A stretch of DNA of 64,000 bases from Sordaria brevicollis (lineage: Eukaryota > Ascomycota > Sordariomycetes > Sordariales > Sordariaceae), in NCBI GenBank assembly GCA_033439795.1, contig JAUTDP010000009.1, positions 2,170,001 through 2,234,000 on the forward strand. The letters run 5' to 3'. The position numbers were made by a program, and so were the translations under genes. Below, piece by piece: positions 47,260 through 59,155 of this stretch (within the stretch, counting starts at the first letter, position 1; every line of letters begins with the position of its first letter). Below the pieces are notes generated by a model. The model saw nothing but the letters and a program-made list of their open reading frames with translations, searched no databases and was not told the origin of the DNA.

Positions 47260-48277
47260 ACTGTTGCAGTTTGCACTAACACTTGAAATGAGCTTTACAG
47301 TTAAACTCTGTTAGTGATGTACCTGTCAAGTGCTTATGACGTTCGCGCTGTGGGGCGACTTCGGCAGGGGCCGGGGTCCCGAAAGCTCCCGTCCGTCGTT
47401 CCTGCTTGTTCCTGCCGGGATTAGCCCGGAGGGTGCACGACTTCGAGCATCTCCTCGGAGCCGCTGCCGAACAATGGAACACCTTCCCTCGGCCGGGGAA
47501 CGACAAGAGCTTTTGGGTTGGAGATGAATCTTCTTGCGGGGTCTCGATATCATTCCATTTTTCCATGAAAGTGAACTCTCAAGGGCTCAACCAGCAGATG
47601 TGGTATTGCCCAGCTAGAACCTGACCTTTTGAGTCTGAACTTCGAAACATGTCGGGACAAATGGGCTAGGTATGCATGCCCCCGATACGTACTTAATGCA
47701 GCGCGTCTGAACAGTATAATGCACTTCCTTACTCTATGCTCACGCACCACTCATACGATGGACACTGATACTTATTTCTTTGTCACGCCCGACAGCGTCG
47801 CGTTCTTTCTTGTTCCAACCTTGATCATAAGAAGTTACCACCACAACCTCTTTTACACATCGCAAAAACATGTTTGTCTGACAAACCACCATGTATCAAT
47901 AGTAACGACGAAAAGGAAAGCATGCTTGCGAAACCGATTGCAGATTCCGTACCAGAGATCTTCTGTCCCGCCTGAACTACATCAAACCTATCATGAAAAC
48001 AACGCCATGCCAACCTCCTTGCTTCCCTAACCCGAAAAAGATATACGACGAGAGACCTCCTTTTCAATACGGATATTGAAAGCGCGCCAAATGAAGTCAA
48101 CAATGTCCTGACAGGACAATCCTCCTTCTTTCCCCCACAGAATAACTAACTGTCCATCGTGCTTTTCGTCCTTTGGAAAGAAGATAAAACCAACCGTCAC
48201 CTTACAGCACTTCCAAGCATATGCTGTAACCATGCCTCACTCGCCCAAGCCGCGACCTCCGGAGCGAGTTCGCCTTC
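47260..48277. other. Intergenic region
   Basis: Contains the 3' flank of the zinc-finger gene (minus strand). Open frames up to 133 codons (47629-48030 plus) have no recognisable domain. Nothing else identified. Confidence 0.45.
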
Positions 48278-48638
48278 CTATTGCTGTGCTGCAGCTGGTG
48301 GTGGTTCTTGGGTCTCACTGGGGACATGGTGTTGTTGGTGGTGCTCTGGCTGATGCTGATGCTCTTGCGGATGCTCTGGTTGTTGTGCAGGCTGATGCTC
48401 GTGTTGAGGTTCAGGTGGTGGTTGCTCAGGTTGGTGCTGAGGTTGATGCTGAGGCTGAGGCTGATGCTGAGACTGGTGTTCAGGTTGGTGCTCCTGCTGG
48501 TGCCCCTGCTGATGCCCTTGTTGATGCTGGGGTATGTGCTCTTGAAGACTCGCTTGCTGAGTTTCGGGATGATGGTGATGTTCTTGCTGATGCTGATGGA
48601 GCTGTTGTGGGTGTTGCTGCTGATGTTGATGCTGCGGT
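48278..48638 (-). repeat. Gln/His-codon low-complexity tract
   Basis: The 3' 360 bases of the zinc-finger gene are built from CAG, CAA, CAC and CAT codons with Pro and Glu interspersed, including repeated HQQG/HQQE and HQP units. Frame-preserving length changes are likely between strains. Confidence 0.85.
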
Positions 48639-50833
48639 TGTTGCCGAAGCGTTGCGATCTCGGCAGTCAGGACAGAAATGTCCTGTTCGTAGTTGGTGCA
48701 CTTGGCCGTCAGGTTCGTGAGAGTCTGGTTCAAAGCCGATATATGCTGCTCATACGCGTTGACCTTGGCCGCCAGCTCGCCACTGTTTTGATTCAAATGA
48801 GAAATATGTTGCTCGTGAGTATTGAGCTTGGCTGTCAGCTCAGCATTGGTTTGGGTCGTAGCCTCCACCATAGACTGCAAATGTTTGAACTTGTCCTCCA
48901 TGTGCTGCACGTAGGACCATATCCCTTGCTCACCAGCGGCGAAGAGGTTGTTTCCGTCCACCACACCAGACCTATTAGGTCCAGGAGGTCCGACCGAAGC
49001 ACGGCTCCGTCCACGAGCCGCCGTTTGTTGGGTAGCTGGAGAAGCGGGCGCACTAGTGTTGCCTTGCGACGGATCTGGGTCAGCAGGAGGGTATTGGGAA
49101 CGCCAGGCTTGTTCAGCCGCTGGTGACATACCGTGAGATGGTAGTGATAACCCCGAGGCAGCTGGTTCCGCTGGTCTAAAGTGAGGTTGCTGAGTTGTTG
49201 GTGGCCGCTGACGCGTAAGAGCATCGTGGCTAAGCGCAGTGGGCTGAGCTGCTCCAGGACTGAGAGGCTTGGGACTCTCCGTCATCCCAGTCTGTGAATA
49301 CATGGTCGTGCCAGCCGTACTAAGGGGCATAGACGATATGCTGGTATGAGGAGTGTGATTGTTGGGCACGCTTGGAGAAGCGGGCGGGCCAGCAGACCCA
49401 CGATCGACATTTGGAGGATATAGTCCGCCAGGTCGGGGACCTGCTGGAGGATACGTGCTCGAGTGAGCAGCATAACTGTCGGGAGCTGTTTGGCCTGGTA
49501 CATGCTGGGCCTTGATGGCCGGCAAACTTAGACGACGACGCTCCTCCTCCGCCGCAGCAAGTTCACCTTCAGCAGCCCCCTCGTACATGACATTTGACAG
49601 TCCAGCCTCATCTGCCCCCGTCGGATTCACACCATCGTAATCCTCATCCCCAAAGTTTCCCATGCTAGGCCTGCGACCGGCGCAGCCACCAGCTCCCTTG
49701 CTGTGTCGCGCCAACGCATCCCCACGGGCAAACTTTCTATCGCATTTCGGGCATATGTGTGGCTTCTCCCCGGTGTGAAGTTTGCTGTGTCGCTTGAGAT
49801 CGTGCAATCTTCGGAATCTCATAGAACACGTAGAGCACACATATGGCTTTTCTTGGCTATGTGTGAGCAGATGGCTCTTGAGGTTGTGGTGTCTGGTAAA
49901 CTCGGTAGAGCAGTAAGGGCACTTGTGCTTCTTTGATGAGCCTGGTGACCGAGGCGTCACATCCGCACCCTGAGCATTCGGTATGGGCATGCTCATCCCC
50001 CGGGGAGGAGGGGCAGGTGCCGTCATAGGGGCGCCATGCGGAAGGACTCCGGGATAAGACAGCGACGATGGAGGCTTGTCTTGAGGTTCCATCTGCGCAT
50101 CAGGCTGGGGCGCATAGAGCCGTTGATCTTCGCGAGAGTCAACCTCCATGGGCACAGGACTGTTCACCACCTCGCCTGACGGGTTGGCGAGACTTGGGGC
50201 GCTCGGGGCGCTTGGCTGGTGAGGCTGGTGAGGCTGCTGATGGGGCTGCTGGTGAGGCTGGTTGACATCTTTAAGTTCATTAGGAACTGCACTTGGTGCT
50301 GGGATGGTAACGGCGCTCAGCGCCCTGGCAGCAGCATCCGCAGCGGCATCCAAAGTCGTCATTGGCGGAGCGCTTGGCGCGTCAGGCGGTCGTGCCAAAC
50401 CCGATGGCGGCGCTCCGGACATGAGTTCGGCCAGAGGGCCATGTGTCAGGTTCTCGGATGGCGCGACCGGTTGTTCGGCGTGGTGCTGCTGCTCCTCCTC
50501 TTCTCGTCGGCGTCTTTCCTCATCATGCTCGGCGGTGCCATTGAGAGAGGGTGGAGGTGACCTAGCAAAGCCGACCAGGCGGGCGATTTTGGAAGGAGAC
50601 AGGTCGCCCGGAGAAGAGGTTTCTACGGAGTCCGGCGATGGCGGGGTCTCTTCCCGGGTCCGCTTGAGCGACTTGGTCCGGGAGATCTCGGCGGCGAGGG
50701 CAAAGGCGGCGTCGGATGCGGATGTGGCTGTCGGCGGTGCTTCTGGGGCGGACGAGGCTGCGGCGAGCTGTGAGGGGGCGGGCGTCGCGAGAGGAGTCTC
50801 GGTCGCCGCGAGGTGCCCTTTTTCCGAAGCCAT
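48278..50833 (-). CDS. C2H2 zinc-finger transcription factor with coiled coil and Gln/His-rich tail
   Basis: Single-exon protein of 851 aa; the start is the first ATG of the frame (50831-50833), since the open frame upstream has no ATG. It should bind DNA in the nucleus. Finger 1 has C305, C308, H321 and H325; finger 2 has C333, C336, H349 and H353; finger 3 has C361, C364, H377 and a likely fourth ligand C384, so it may be C2HC. The linkers HSQEKPY and HTGEKPH are canonical. A low-complexity Ala/Pro/Ser-rich N-terminus with an acidic/basic patch (EERRRREEEEQQ, about 105-116) comes before the fingers. Residues 640-731 form a heptad coiled coil with three 21-residue repeats (665, 686, 707), so it probably dimerises. 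Residues 732-851 are almost only Gln, His, Pro and Glu, like activation tails. I do not recognise a named orthologue. The plus strand here gives long spurious Val/Leu/Asp-rich frames. Confidence 0.92.
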   Translation of the reverse strand: MASEKGHLAATETPLATPAPSQLAAASSAPEAPPTATSASDAAFALAAEISRTKSLKRTREETPPSPDSVETSSPGDLSPSKIARLVGFARSPPPSLNGTAEHDEERRRREEEEQQHHAEQPVAPSENLTHGPLAELMSGAPPSGLARPPDAPSAPPMTTLDAAADAAARALSAVTIPAPSAVPNELKDVNQPHQQPHQQPHQPHQPSAPSAPSLANPSGEVVNSPVPMEVDSREDQRLYAPQPDAQMEPQDKPPSSLSYPGVLPHGAPMTAPAPPPRGMSMPIPNAQGADVTPRSPGSSKKHKCPYCSTEFTRHHNLKSHLLTHSQEKPYVCSTCSMRFRRLHDLKRHSKLHTGEKPHICPKCDRKFARGDALARHSKGAGGCAGRRPSMGNFGDEDYDGVNPTGADEAGLSNVMYEGAAEGELAAAEEERRRLSLPAIKAQHVPGQTAPDSYAAHSSTYPPAGPRPGGLYPPNVDRGSAGPPASPSVPNNHTPHTSISSMPLSTAGTTMYSQTGMTESPKPLSPGAAQPTALSHDALTRQRPPTTQQPHFRPAEPAASGLSLPSHGMSPAAEQAWRSQYPPADPDPSQGNTSAPASPATQQTAARGRSRASVGPPGPNRSGVVDGNNLFAAGEQGIWSYVQHMEDKFKHLQSMVEATTQTNAELTAKLNTHEQHISHLNQNSGELAAKVNAYEQHISALNQTLTNLTAKCTNYEQDISVLTAEIATLRQQPQHQHQQQHPQQLHQHQQEHHHHPETQQASLQEHIPQHQQGHQQGHQQEHQPEHQSQHQPQPQHQPQHQPEQPPPEPQHEHQPAQQPEHPQEHQHQPEHHQQHHVPSETQEPPPAAAQQ

Positions 50834-53800
50834 GAGAGCGCCTGAAGCTTTAGACGGCGTCGCTTGAAGCCGTCCAACCAAAGGCCAAGATTGTTCAGAT
50901 AATAATTAAAGTATCACGTCCCTAAGCTCACCGTCGTCGAGAGAGCATCACCAGGCGATGATGTGTTGGGAGGCTTTGATGTGTGGCTGGAGAGCGTGGC
51001 GAGAGCTCTAAGTTGGAGACTCGCGGCGCGGCTTGTGTTGGAGGAGTCGTGGATAGACCAGTGGCGGTTGGTTAGCCGTATGCGAGTAAAAAAAAGCAGC
51101 ACCAACTGGAAATGAGGCCACGTCAATGGGTTGGATGAAGAGCTAGACAGAGAGTGTAGTAATGGCTATAGCTAGCAATCGACTGAAAGCTCACGCTCGA
51201 TCAGATTCTCAAATGCGGTTGATGACAAGAACACGCTGTGTTTTGGAAAGACGGGAGGTGGAGGTGGAATCCAGAGCTGGGGGGTGCTTCCAAAGTGGTG
51301 AGCCTCAAATGCCAGGAGTGGTCGAGTTGGAAAGAGGAAAAAAGGCTGGGTTGTTGTGGAGGTGCACAGGCTGACAGACCGCCAAGAGGAAGAAGATTTC
51401 CAGAGTTGCCCCATAGTGGCTGCTTCCTGTCCAATTAAAACTGACTGACAGCTGGTCAGCTTACCTCGGCAGCTGGACGCCTGTGCCTCACAGCCTAGCG
51501 TGTTTGGCTGCAGCCAATGTGTGCCTCTTTCACCTCAGCCCCCAAGGTGTTCAGCTCTTCCACCACCGATCATCAAGCCAATTGATTTTCATATGAAACC
51601 GGAGCTTCACTCTATACTGGCCATCTCACTCACTGGAATACGGCTTCATCCTCCGAAGAAAAGACGAGATACGTCCCTCGCTGGCATTTTGGCGCTTCAT
51701 CGTCAACCACAGCTCTTCAGTCTCACAAGTCATCTCAGCTACTCGGCGCTCCAGCTGCTCAAGTGGGCCCCCCGCTGGATGAGATGTCAAATGACCGTGG
51801 CGTGGCAGTGGACGTCACTTATCGCGCGAACGACGACACGGATATTTCGAGCCAAAGTTCACGGCCATCAACAAGCCAAAATGGCAGGTTTATCCGGGCC
51901 TCTCGTCTTGAATGACGGACCGTGATCCGATTCTCGAAGCGTCAGAGGCCGAGACCTCATTCATCGCTTACGGCTGAGCAGTGGCTGTGTTGTTTCGTCA
52001 CTTTCGTGTTCGAATCCTCAGCTGAACACCACCACCCAATTCTACCACGACGCCGAGGCGCCACTAAGAGGTATCGCGAGATCAAGTGGCGCAGGCATCC
52101 GATGGCCTAATCTTATTGCTTGCCTCAAGTGGGATTACGTACTCTGGCTTGATCTCTGCTGTCGTCACGGTACGATCCGAACTCAGACGGGCCATCTGGA
52201 GATGGACTTTTATATGTGAAAGTTCTCACTGGAAGCGCTCATTGAATCGCCTCAAGTGGTGTCAATGTGCGTTCACCAACTTCAGTGACCTTCGTGGTTG
52301 AATGAGAGTGGCCGACTGACTCCATCGTCTCAGTCGTATACAAATCGTTCGTTTACCGAAGAAAATATGACATTTGTCATGACATTCGCAACACGGCGGA
52401 ACGAGACGCTTGAAGTTTATGCCGCACAACCTAGTGGCCGTCTTGTCCACCGAGATGTCAGAAGAGGCTCGCGAATATCAGGGAGTGTGAAATGGCGTCG
52501 CAACGATGCGCAAAGTCATGGCATGTCTGGAATTGAAGTCTCGACAACCCTGGTTTACACATTTGAGCTACGCTCCAGTCGTTCTGCATCAGCCATTTTG
52601 TCTTCAAACACCCGGCGCATGCTGAAGGTCAATCTGAAATGAAGCAGTGACCAGATATGCTGTTCTGATATCAGCTCAACCTGGGCATAGCACGCCGATA
52701 CGAAGAAGCGCAAGCAAGATCGTCCTTTCTTTCATGCACAAAACTCTGAACTTCGAAAGATATTGCCCAAAGTCTCCCGGTAAGTTCCAGTTACAAATCC
52801 CAAACGTACATATAGAACGTATCAGAACTGATCGGCACTTGGTGGACCGGAGGGACCAACTTTCTTGAGCTTCTCCTCTGAGTTCTGACGGAGTCGCATC
52901 CGGGCCCAATATCAAGCTCTCGAGAGATGATGATCGGCAAACACCAAGACTGGCCAGAACTCCGACCGGTTTTTGTATCGGACAACAAATGCGGGATGTG
53001 TTCGATGCCAACCTGGGGTTTTAGGCAACCTAACATCTTCACGAGTGTTGATCACTCTCGTGTCTTCATCGCCTTTTGACGATCAAAGCTTCTCTGTTGT
53101 CGCTCGCTCAAGCGGATGTGCAGAAGAATTCGAGTCAGTGATGAGATGGTTTATGCTATTGATAGTCAGAACGACGAGAACAGACCACCTCTTCAACCTC
53201 CCTGCTAGCACGATCTTGCTTCTTGTCTCTCGATCTATCGTACGGGGTTCGGCCCCTCCTTCTGGCGTACCTGACGATCTGGAGATTGTCTTTCTTGGAC
53301 ATCATCTGGACTTCGTCTCATGCGTGAATGGTGTTCCAGCACCGCAACCTGTTGCACTGCTCAGTCTCAACGGCTGCTATAGCATACCGAGAAGTCCACA
53401 GTCATGGTGCGGCGTTGAGCCGAGATTAGGAATTTAATCGATAACAAGCTTCCCGGAGCGAGAGATGAGCCGCAGGGAAAAGTAGATAAAGATAACGGAG
53501 AGTTCTTCAACTTGACTCATGGTGTTGATAGTTGAAGTGACAGGCGTCCATTGAAGAATACCTATAGATAGTATACACCAGGATTCGTGGACCGTGCGAT
53601 TTTAAGGACAGGGAAAACGCTTGAAGCAATGCATGAAAAAGCAGCCCTTTCATCAAAGAGAAGAGAGAAGAGGGAAAAAAAACAACGCAGCGTTCACCAG
53701 ACCGTCGTCATTCAGGCAAAATCCGATGTTTCGACTTCATAATTCAAGACAATGGAAACAAAACAAGAAGACTTACCTACATACCGAGCTTGCGTAGTGA

Positions 53801-55972
53801 TAAATCGTGCCTGAATTCGTCCGATGTCACTGCCGTCGGATTTCCCGCTCTCGCAACGTGCCTGTCACCTGTACGTTTCTAAAGCAGTTGCCGGACGCTG
53901 CCCTGGAGTCTGCAAAGCCGGACTGACCGCTTGTCATGTCTCCTTTCCCAACAACCGCATCACATCCCGAGTTCGACAGGTCTTCGACGACAAGTCGACT
54001 GAGCCTCTCGCCAGAAGTCTTGGATCTCTCGTACAGCAGCATCGTTTATTATCAATATAATGTCCCAAGAAAAAGGGAGGCGAACACATAAACCTGATGA
54101 AGAAGTGGAAGCTGTTGCTCGATCGTAAGTCCGACCCACTAGCAATCCACCCTGTCCACAAAGGCGGAGCCAGCTTGCGAATACATCCGCTAATCCATAG
54201 CAGGTTAGTCAGGAACAGAAAGGCCTTTGACACTATTCAACAGGGGTCCGATTTGGACGACGGGCGGGATCAGGCCAAACCGTCCTGGCTATCCGGGTCC
54301 AGTTGCCCGCCTTTTTCGGGGGCCCTGGGGGGAGCATATGAAAGGAAGAAGGCCGAGAGAAGCAGTGATTGACACAATTTCCGGGGCCGCCTTTTTTCAA
54401 TGCCATCGGATATCAGCCTAGGTAGATGGACTCTCTCTGGGCTGGGCTGTCAACATTGTCACCGCCGGGGAGAGAGGACAGAGACATCTTTTTTTTCGGC
54501 ACTTTCTTTCAAAGCAACGGGGAAACGGGTCGGCAAAGCCTTTTTGTCTTGGGTGCAAGTAACTGGGGAGGGACCGGACCGGGAAGCCCTGACTTTATAC
54601 GAAGCAGAGTTACGTAGTCTTTGCGTATGCTCCCCTCCCGTGGCGTTTGGAAAAAGTGGAAGAACTCTAACGGTTGACGACAGTCGCTTACCTACCCTCT
54701 TTGCTTGCGCGGCAGCAGGGCAGTGGCACAGCAGCAATGAAACAAACATCGCGTCCGGAGCGGTGGGAAAGTTGCTGCCAGGTGACGGATGGCGTCCCTC
54801 GTTGCCAGAGCTGCCATCGGTGATGGATGGAAAGATAGAAGCCTGTGAGTCTGGCCAATTTTGGCCAATCTCCCCGTCCGTCGCCCATGAAATCCGTGAT
54901 GGAGGGTGGCCTCTGCTCAATCTCCTCCCCTGTCCGATAAGTGAGACCTCAGACCCCCCATCAACCAATCAAAACCATCGAGTGCCTGAATCCTCTCTCG
55001 CCAAATCCCAATGGCCCTGCGCGTGCGTTCCTGTTGAGGTTCCCGGTTCCTGTGCCTTGCAGTAGCCGCTCTGGTTGGCAGTTGGCATTTTCGGGTTCAA
55101 GCACACGCTTTCTTCACAACACACACACTGCACACACTCACAATGGGACATTGTTTGCGCTTGGCCGTACTGCCCGCTCACACGCTGCTACCCTCCTCTA
55201 CCTGGCCTCCCGTGGCATCCATCCCCATCACCCCGGTCTCCCTGAAAGCGCAATCTCGCCAAGGATGAAGGGATCTCCACCACTGGTTGTCCAGCGGTCG
55301 AAGAGACAACATTGAGAGCAGGCGCATCCAGCAGGGCAGGTGGCCCGAACTGGCAGACAATAGAGGTAGCAGGAACAGCAAGATGAGCGGCATGAGCCAG
55401 GCCACCAACACGGCGAGTTGGCAAGAGGGGCCCTGGCTCACCTGGCAGGCCTGGTTGTGGTTCCCCAGACAGAGTTGCATGTTCCTGGAAGGAAAGCGCC
55501 TAGGGGGTGCCCTGTCACGGTCTTCATTTCGCTCGAGTCACTTTCCTTTCTTGCCCGGCGAATGGAGCCCTTTGGAGCCCATTGACAGAAAGAGTCTTCT
55601 CCCGTCCCACCGGCAGCCCACCCAGCAGCCCACCGCTCGCTTCGCACGCCTTTCGTGCCACGCTCGTTAGGGTTCTAGAGTCTTGTCCGGGAAGGGGGTA
55701 CCACCGTACCGCACGACATTGGTTGACATACTTTCATACTTGAGCCCGCCTCCTCCACTTTCTCCTCCTCCGGTTCCTTCACTCCCTTGGACGGTTCCTT
55801 CAACTTGTGCTTGTTTCCACCTCCCACATCATCGGTGCCCTTTCGCTTTTTTTTCGCGATCAGGATCTCCATCCAACTAGAGAGTCCCTCCGGATTCTCT
55901 ACCACATTCCTTTGGAACAAACAGCAGCGGTGTCACTCGTTTAGAAACCTCGGATCAGGTTGTTGTCTAGTT

Positions 55973-55978
55973 TATATA
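55973..55978 (+). promoter_or_regulatory. Possible TATA box of the SUN-family gene
   Basis: TATATA in TTTATATAGAC, about 350 bp upstream of the ATG and 25-30 bp before a CA-rich stretch that could contain the transcription start. The distance fits only if the leader is long or spliced. Confidence 0.35.
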
Positions 55979-56003
55979 GACTTGCCCATCCACAACTCAA
56001 CAG

Positions 56004-56216
56004 GTGAGTCCATTTTATGGAATCGACTTGTGGTCCACTCTTCGGCGCTGGCGGGATCAAGTTTCTGTGTGTGTGGTGTGCGTCTAGATGAATGATCCCA
56101 GACAATGGCGATTTTTCAGCGCGATCAACCTTTTTTGTTTGCCTCAAAGAGATCCACGAAAGGGCCCAGCGCCAGCACGACTTGAAAGACAAAGACTAAC
56201 TGGGACGGCCTCTTAG
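56004..56216 (+). other. Possible 5'-UTR intron of the SUN-family gene
   Basis: Donor GTGAGT at 56004; branch GACTAAC at about 56194-56200; acceptor TCTTAG ending at 56216, or ATTCAG ending at 56231. Good signals, but in a non-coding region they cannot be tested by frame. Confidence 0.4.
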
Positions 56217-56323
56217 TTAGCAAGCATTCAGTTTTCTGTAAATAAAACCCCCGTTACACAAACCCGAGAAACCCTTGTCCTCGACAACATCATCCCGATT
56301 CAAGTCCAAGACCATCAGTGAAA

Positions 56324-57726
56324 ATGAAGGGAATTATCGGACTCGCTCTCGCGGCCGCCGTCTCCGGTGTCGTCGCCCAACCTCACAACCACCACGGTCA
56401 CCACCACGCCAAGAAGCACACCCACGGCTCAGTCGATAAGCGCGCTGATGCCGTCGCCGGTACTGTCGTTGTCACCAAGGTCGTTCAGGGTCCTACTGTC
56501 GTCGAGTATGTCCTAGATGGAAAGAAGGTCCCCGCCAAGGAGGCCGAGAAGGGCATCAAGGAGGGTGGTTACGTCGTCCTCGGCTCCTCCAAGCCCTCGT
56601 TCGTCGCTCCTCCTCCCGTTGTTTCGACTTCGATCGCCAGCGTCCCCGGCGGTGCTCAGTTCTTTGCCAAGACTAGCTCTACTTCCACCTCCACCTCTAC
56701 CTCGTCGTCTACCACTTCGAGCATCCCGACCACCTCCTCGAGCCCTATCCCCAGCTCGACCTCCAGCGAGCCTCCCGCTGCCACCTCTTCGGCTGCTTCC
56801 GACGAGAACATTACCGGCGGTGGACTCGACAGCAAGTTCCCCAGCGGCAAGATTAGATGCGACCACTTCCCCAGCGATTTCGGTGCCCTCTACGTTGACT
56901 GGGTTGGCTTGGCCGGATGGACCACTCTTGCCAAGGTTCCTGGTGGCAGGCTCATGAAGGGCGTTGCCATTAACAACTACGAGCAGCCCATCACTGGCCC
57001 TTGCCAGCCGGGCATGCTCTGCTCTTACGCCTGCCCTCCGGGCTACCAGAAGACTCAGTGGCCCGAGGAGAACCAGGGTGCCACTGGCCAGTCTATCGGT
57101 GGTCTCTACTGCAACACGGATGGCTACCTTGAGCTCACCCGTGAGAACCACCCTACCCTCTGCGAGCCCGGTGCCGGCGGTGTTTACGTTAAGAACTTGC
57201 TCCCCAAGAGCGCTGCCATCTGCCGTACCGACTATCCCGGTAACGAGGCCATGGTTATTCCTCTCGAGACCAACCCTGGCGGCCAGTATCCTCTTACCAA
57301 CCCCGTTTCTTCTACCTACTACAAGTGGAAGGGCCAGGCCACCACCGCTCAGTACTACGTTAACAACATGGGCATTCCTGTCGACGATGCCTGCACCTGG
57401 AACTCCAAGTCCTGCCCCGACTGCGCCGGTAACTGGGCTCCTGTCAACGTTGGTGTTGGCAAGAGCGACGACGGCATTACTTATATCTCCATCTTCCCCA
57501 ACGCCCCTACCACCACTGCTATTCTTAACTTTGACATGGAGATCAAGGGTGATATTTCTGGAGAGTGCTGGCTCAAGAACGGCGAGTACTCTGGCAACAA
57601 CGGCTGCACGGTATGTTATACAATTCTTCTGTCGCGATTAAAAGCACAAGGCACTAACAAAATGAATAGGTCGGCCTCAGGGAGGGTGGCACTGCTACCG
57701 TTATCCTCAAGCCCCGTGGCGCGTAA
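56324..57726 (+). CDS. SUN-family cell-wall protein (GH132-type)
   Basis: Secreted or wall-bound protein of the yeast SIM1/UTH1/NCA3/SUN4 and Aspergillus SunA group, involved in beta-glucan remodelling and septation. Exon 1 is 56324-57610; a 59-nt intron (GTATGT donor, CACTAAC branch, AATAG acceptor) precedes a 57-nt exon 2 (57670-57726) encoding VGLREGGTATVILKPRGA. Total 447 aa. A signal peptide is present (residues 1-18, LALAAAVSGVVA), then a His-rich stretch (about 21-34) and a dibasic site KR at 39-40, as in Kex2-processed wall proteins. A Ser/Thr linker (118-158) is probably O-mannosylated. The SUN domain follows from about 175, with the signature cysteines C227-x5-C233-x3-C237-x25-C263. 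Codon use is strongly C/T-ending, suggesting high expression. Nearby to the left is a 5.5-kb upstream region. Confidence 0.93.
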
Positions 57727-59155
57727 ATGTTGTTGGAATGAGCATGTGATAAGACGTGAAATGGGTTTGGGTGGTTTACATATGTATGCTGGATTTCTTC
57801 TCAACCTCTTTGTGCTGTGCCGATCTACAAGGCAGCAAAGTGGGTTTATGTTGCCTTGGGGAGGTTTCTCTACTCGACCAGCTTTGGCCATATAAAGGAA
57901 AGAAGGGCAGCGCTACAGAGAGAAGGCTCGCCAAATCTAGGTGACAGGTTTTTATAATCTTAGATGTGTATATTTGCTATTTGTTTGCTTGGGCATTTTT
58001 TGGATGGAGACATGGGACTTCGGGTACGTTAGTTAAAAGATACACAAGAAGCTTTTGACGGCCCGGCTCGGCTCCACGATGGAAGCGTACGTTGTAGTGT
58101 GTATTTGAAGGGAGGCGAAGCAATGGATTTTTCTGATATTGAGCGCAACATTATTTCTGCATCTTCGAGTTGTTGGAGACTGATGATGTCTTTATTGGCC
58201 TGTCTCGTCTCCCTGTGTGTTACCATTGTGAAGGCTGTGTAACCGCGCGCGCAAAGGGTATGAAACAGCGGCGGCAGAGATGACAAAGAGTCCAGATGGT
58301 CAATTCCATGTAGACATGCTGAAGGTTCGGCATAGTTGCCCGATGCTCTGGTTACTGGCAGCTGGAGGTTCGACCGGAGTCTTCGGCTCGTGTTGGCCGA
58401 GAGACCGAATCCCGCTGGAAGCTCTGTGCGGGCTGTTGGATCTTCCCTTGCGTCCTTGCTTCCATCAGTTGTCAACTGAAGCCTTTGTGATCGCAGTGTC
58501 ATGTTCCACTGGAGAAGCTGGGCTGCTCCGCTGTCAGTGGGCGATCTGCGACAAGGAAAACCAACAAAAAAAGGCTGACGCGGAGGGCCAAGTGGAAAGT
58601 GGCGCGAACCTGAACCGTGGATGGGGCCCGACTGCTATCCGAACATGCGTCGTCATTGGCGGGTCTTGCTCCCCCCCCAAACTGACAGGCGTCTCAGCTT
58701 GCGGCACAGGCAACAGGGCAGCATTACGGCTATCAGACAAGTTGCTTGAAACTGCAACTGCAAGTCAGAAACACCTTCCACTTCTTGTCCTGTATTCTTT
58801 CGTCTTGTTTTCGCATTCAACAACTGCCGTTAGAGCTTCGGTATAGGTAGCATTTCATCCCATTGCTTCGTGCCGACCCGACATCCGTTTGCTATCCGTA
58901 AGTAACACAGCTTGACTACCTGACAGCCTACCCGACGTCAGCTCCCTCACGCGCCGATGCCCCTCCAACCCAACCCGCCTTGAGCTAGCTTGGTTGTTGA
59001 CTTTGCTGCGCGCGCAACAGATAGCTATCTCGACGACAACACCACCGCCAGCTACCTACACCCTCGTCGACACACAATAAACCGCCTGGCGACGCTCCCC
59101 TCGAACTCCCTCTAAGTTCCCGCTTCATGATTGCCGGACCTCAAAACCCCAAATC
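57727..59155. other. Intergenic region before the Vps10 gene
   Basis: The 3' flank of the SUN gene and the promoter and leader of the Vps10 gene. Overlapping frames at 58029-58502 (minus, 157 codons) and 58280-58846 (plus, 188 codons) have no recognisable domain and are not called. A CA-rich leader runs from about 59030 to the start codon and includes the short uORF at 59127. Confidence 0.5.

Larger units (their letters stand above)
50834..56323. other. Long divergent intergenic region, 5.5 kb
   Basis: The longest interval without a gene in the window, between the divergent zinc-finger and SUN-family genes. Open frames reach 221 codons (54400-55065), with an overlapping antisense frame of 169 codons; neither has a domain, signal peptide or splice partners, so neither is called. 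Part of the left end is leader of the zinc-finger gene. A TATATA box lies at 55973, followed by a possible 5'-UTR intron of the SUN gene. Confidence 0.45.

Noticed and set aside
48232..50867. Plus-strand frames of 162, 281 and 201 codons over the zinc-finger gene
   Set aside because: They mirror the Gln/His/Pro/Ala-rich minus-strand gene; the 281-codon frame is Leu-rich only because CAG and CAA codons reverse to CTG and TTG.
52008..52017. GTTCGAATCC, a match to the tRNA B box
   Set aside because: The flanking bases do not form a T-stem, and there is no matching A box or acceptor stem upstream.
54400..55065. 221-codon plus-strand frame in the zinc-finger/SUN interval
   Set aside because: No domain, no codon bias, no signal peptide or splice partners, and an equally long antisense frame overlaps it.
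58029..58846. Overlapping minus (157-codon) and plus (188-codon) frames between the SUN and Vps10 genes
   Set aside because: Neither shows motifs or biased codons; likely chance frames in flanking DNA.
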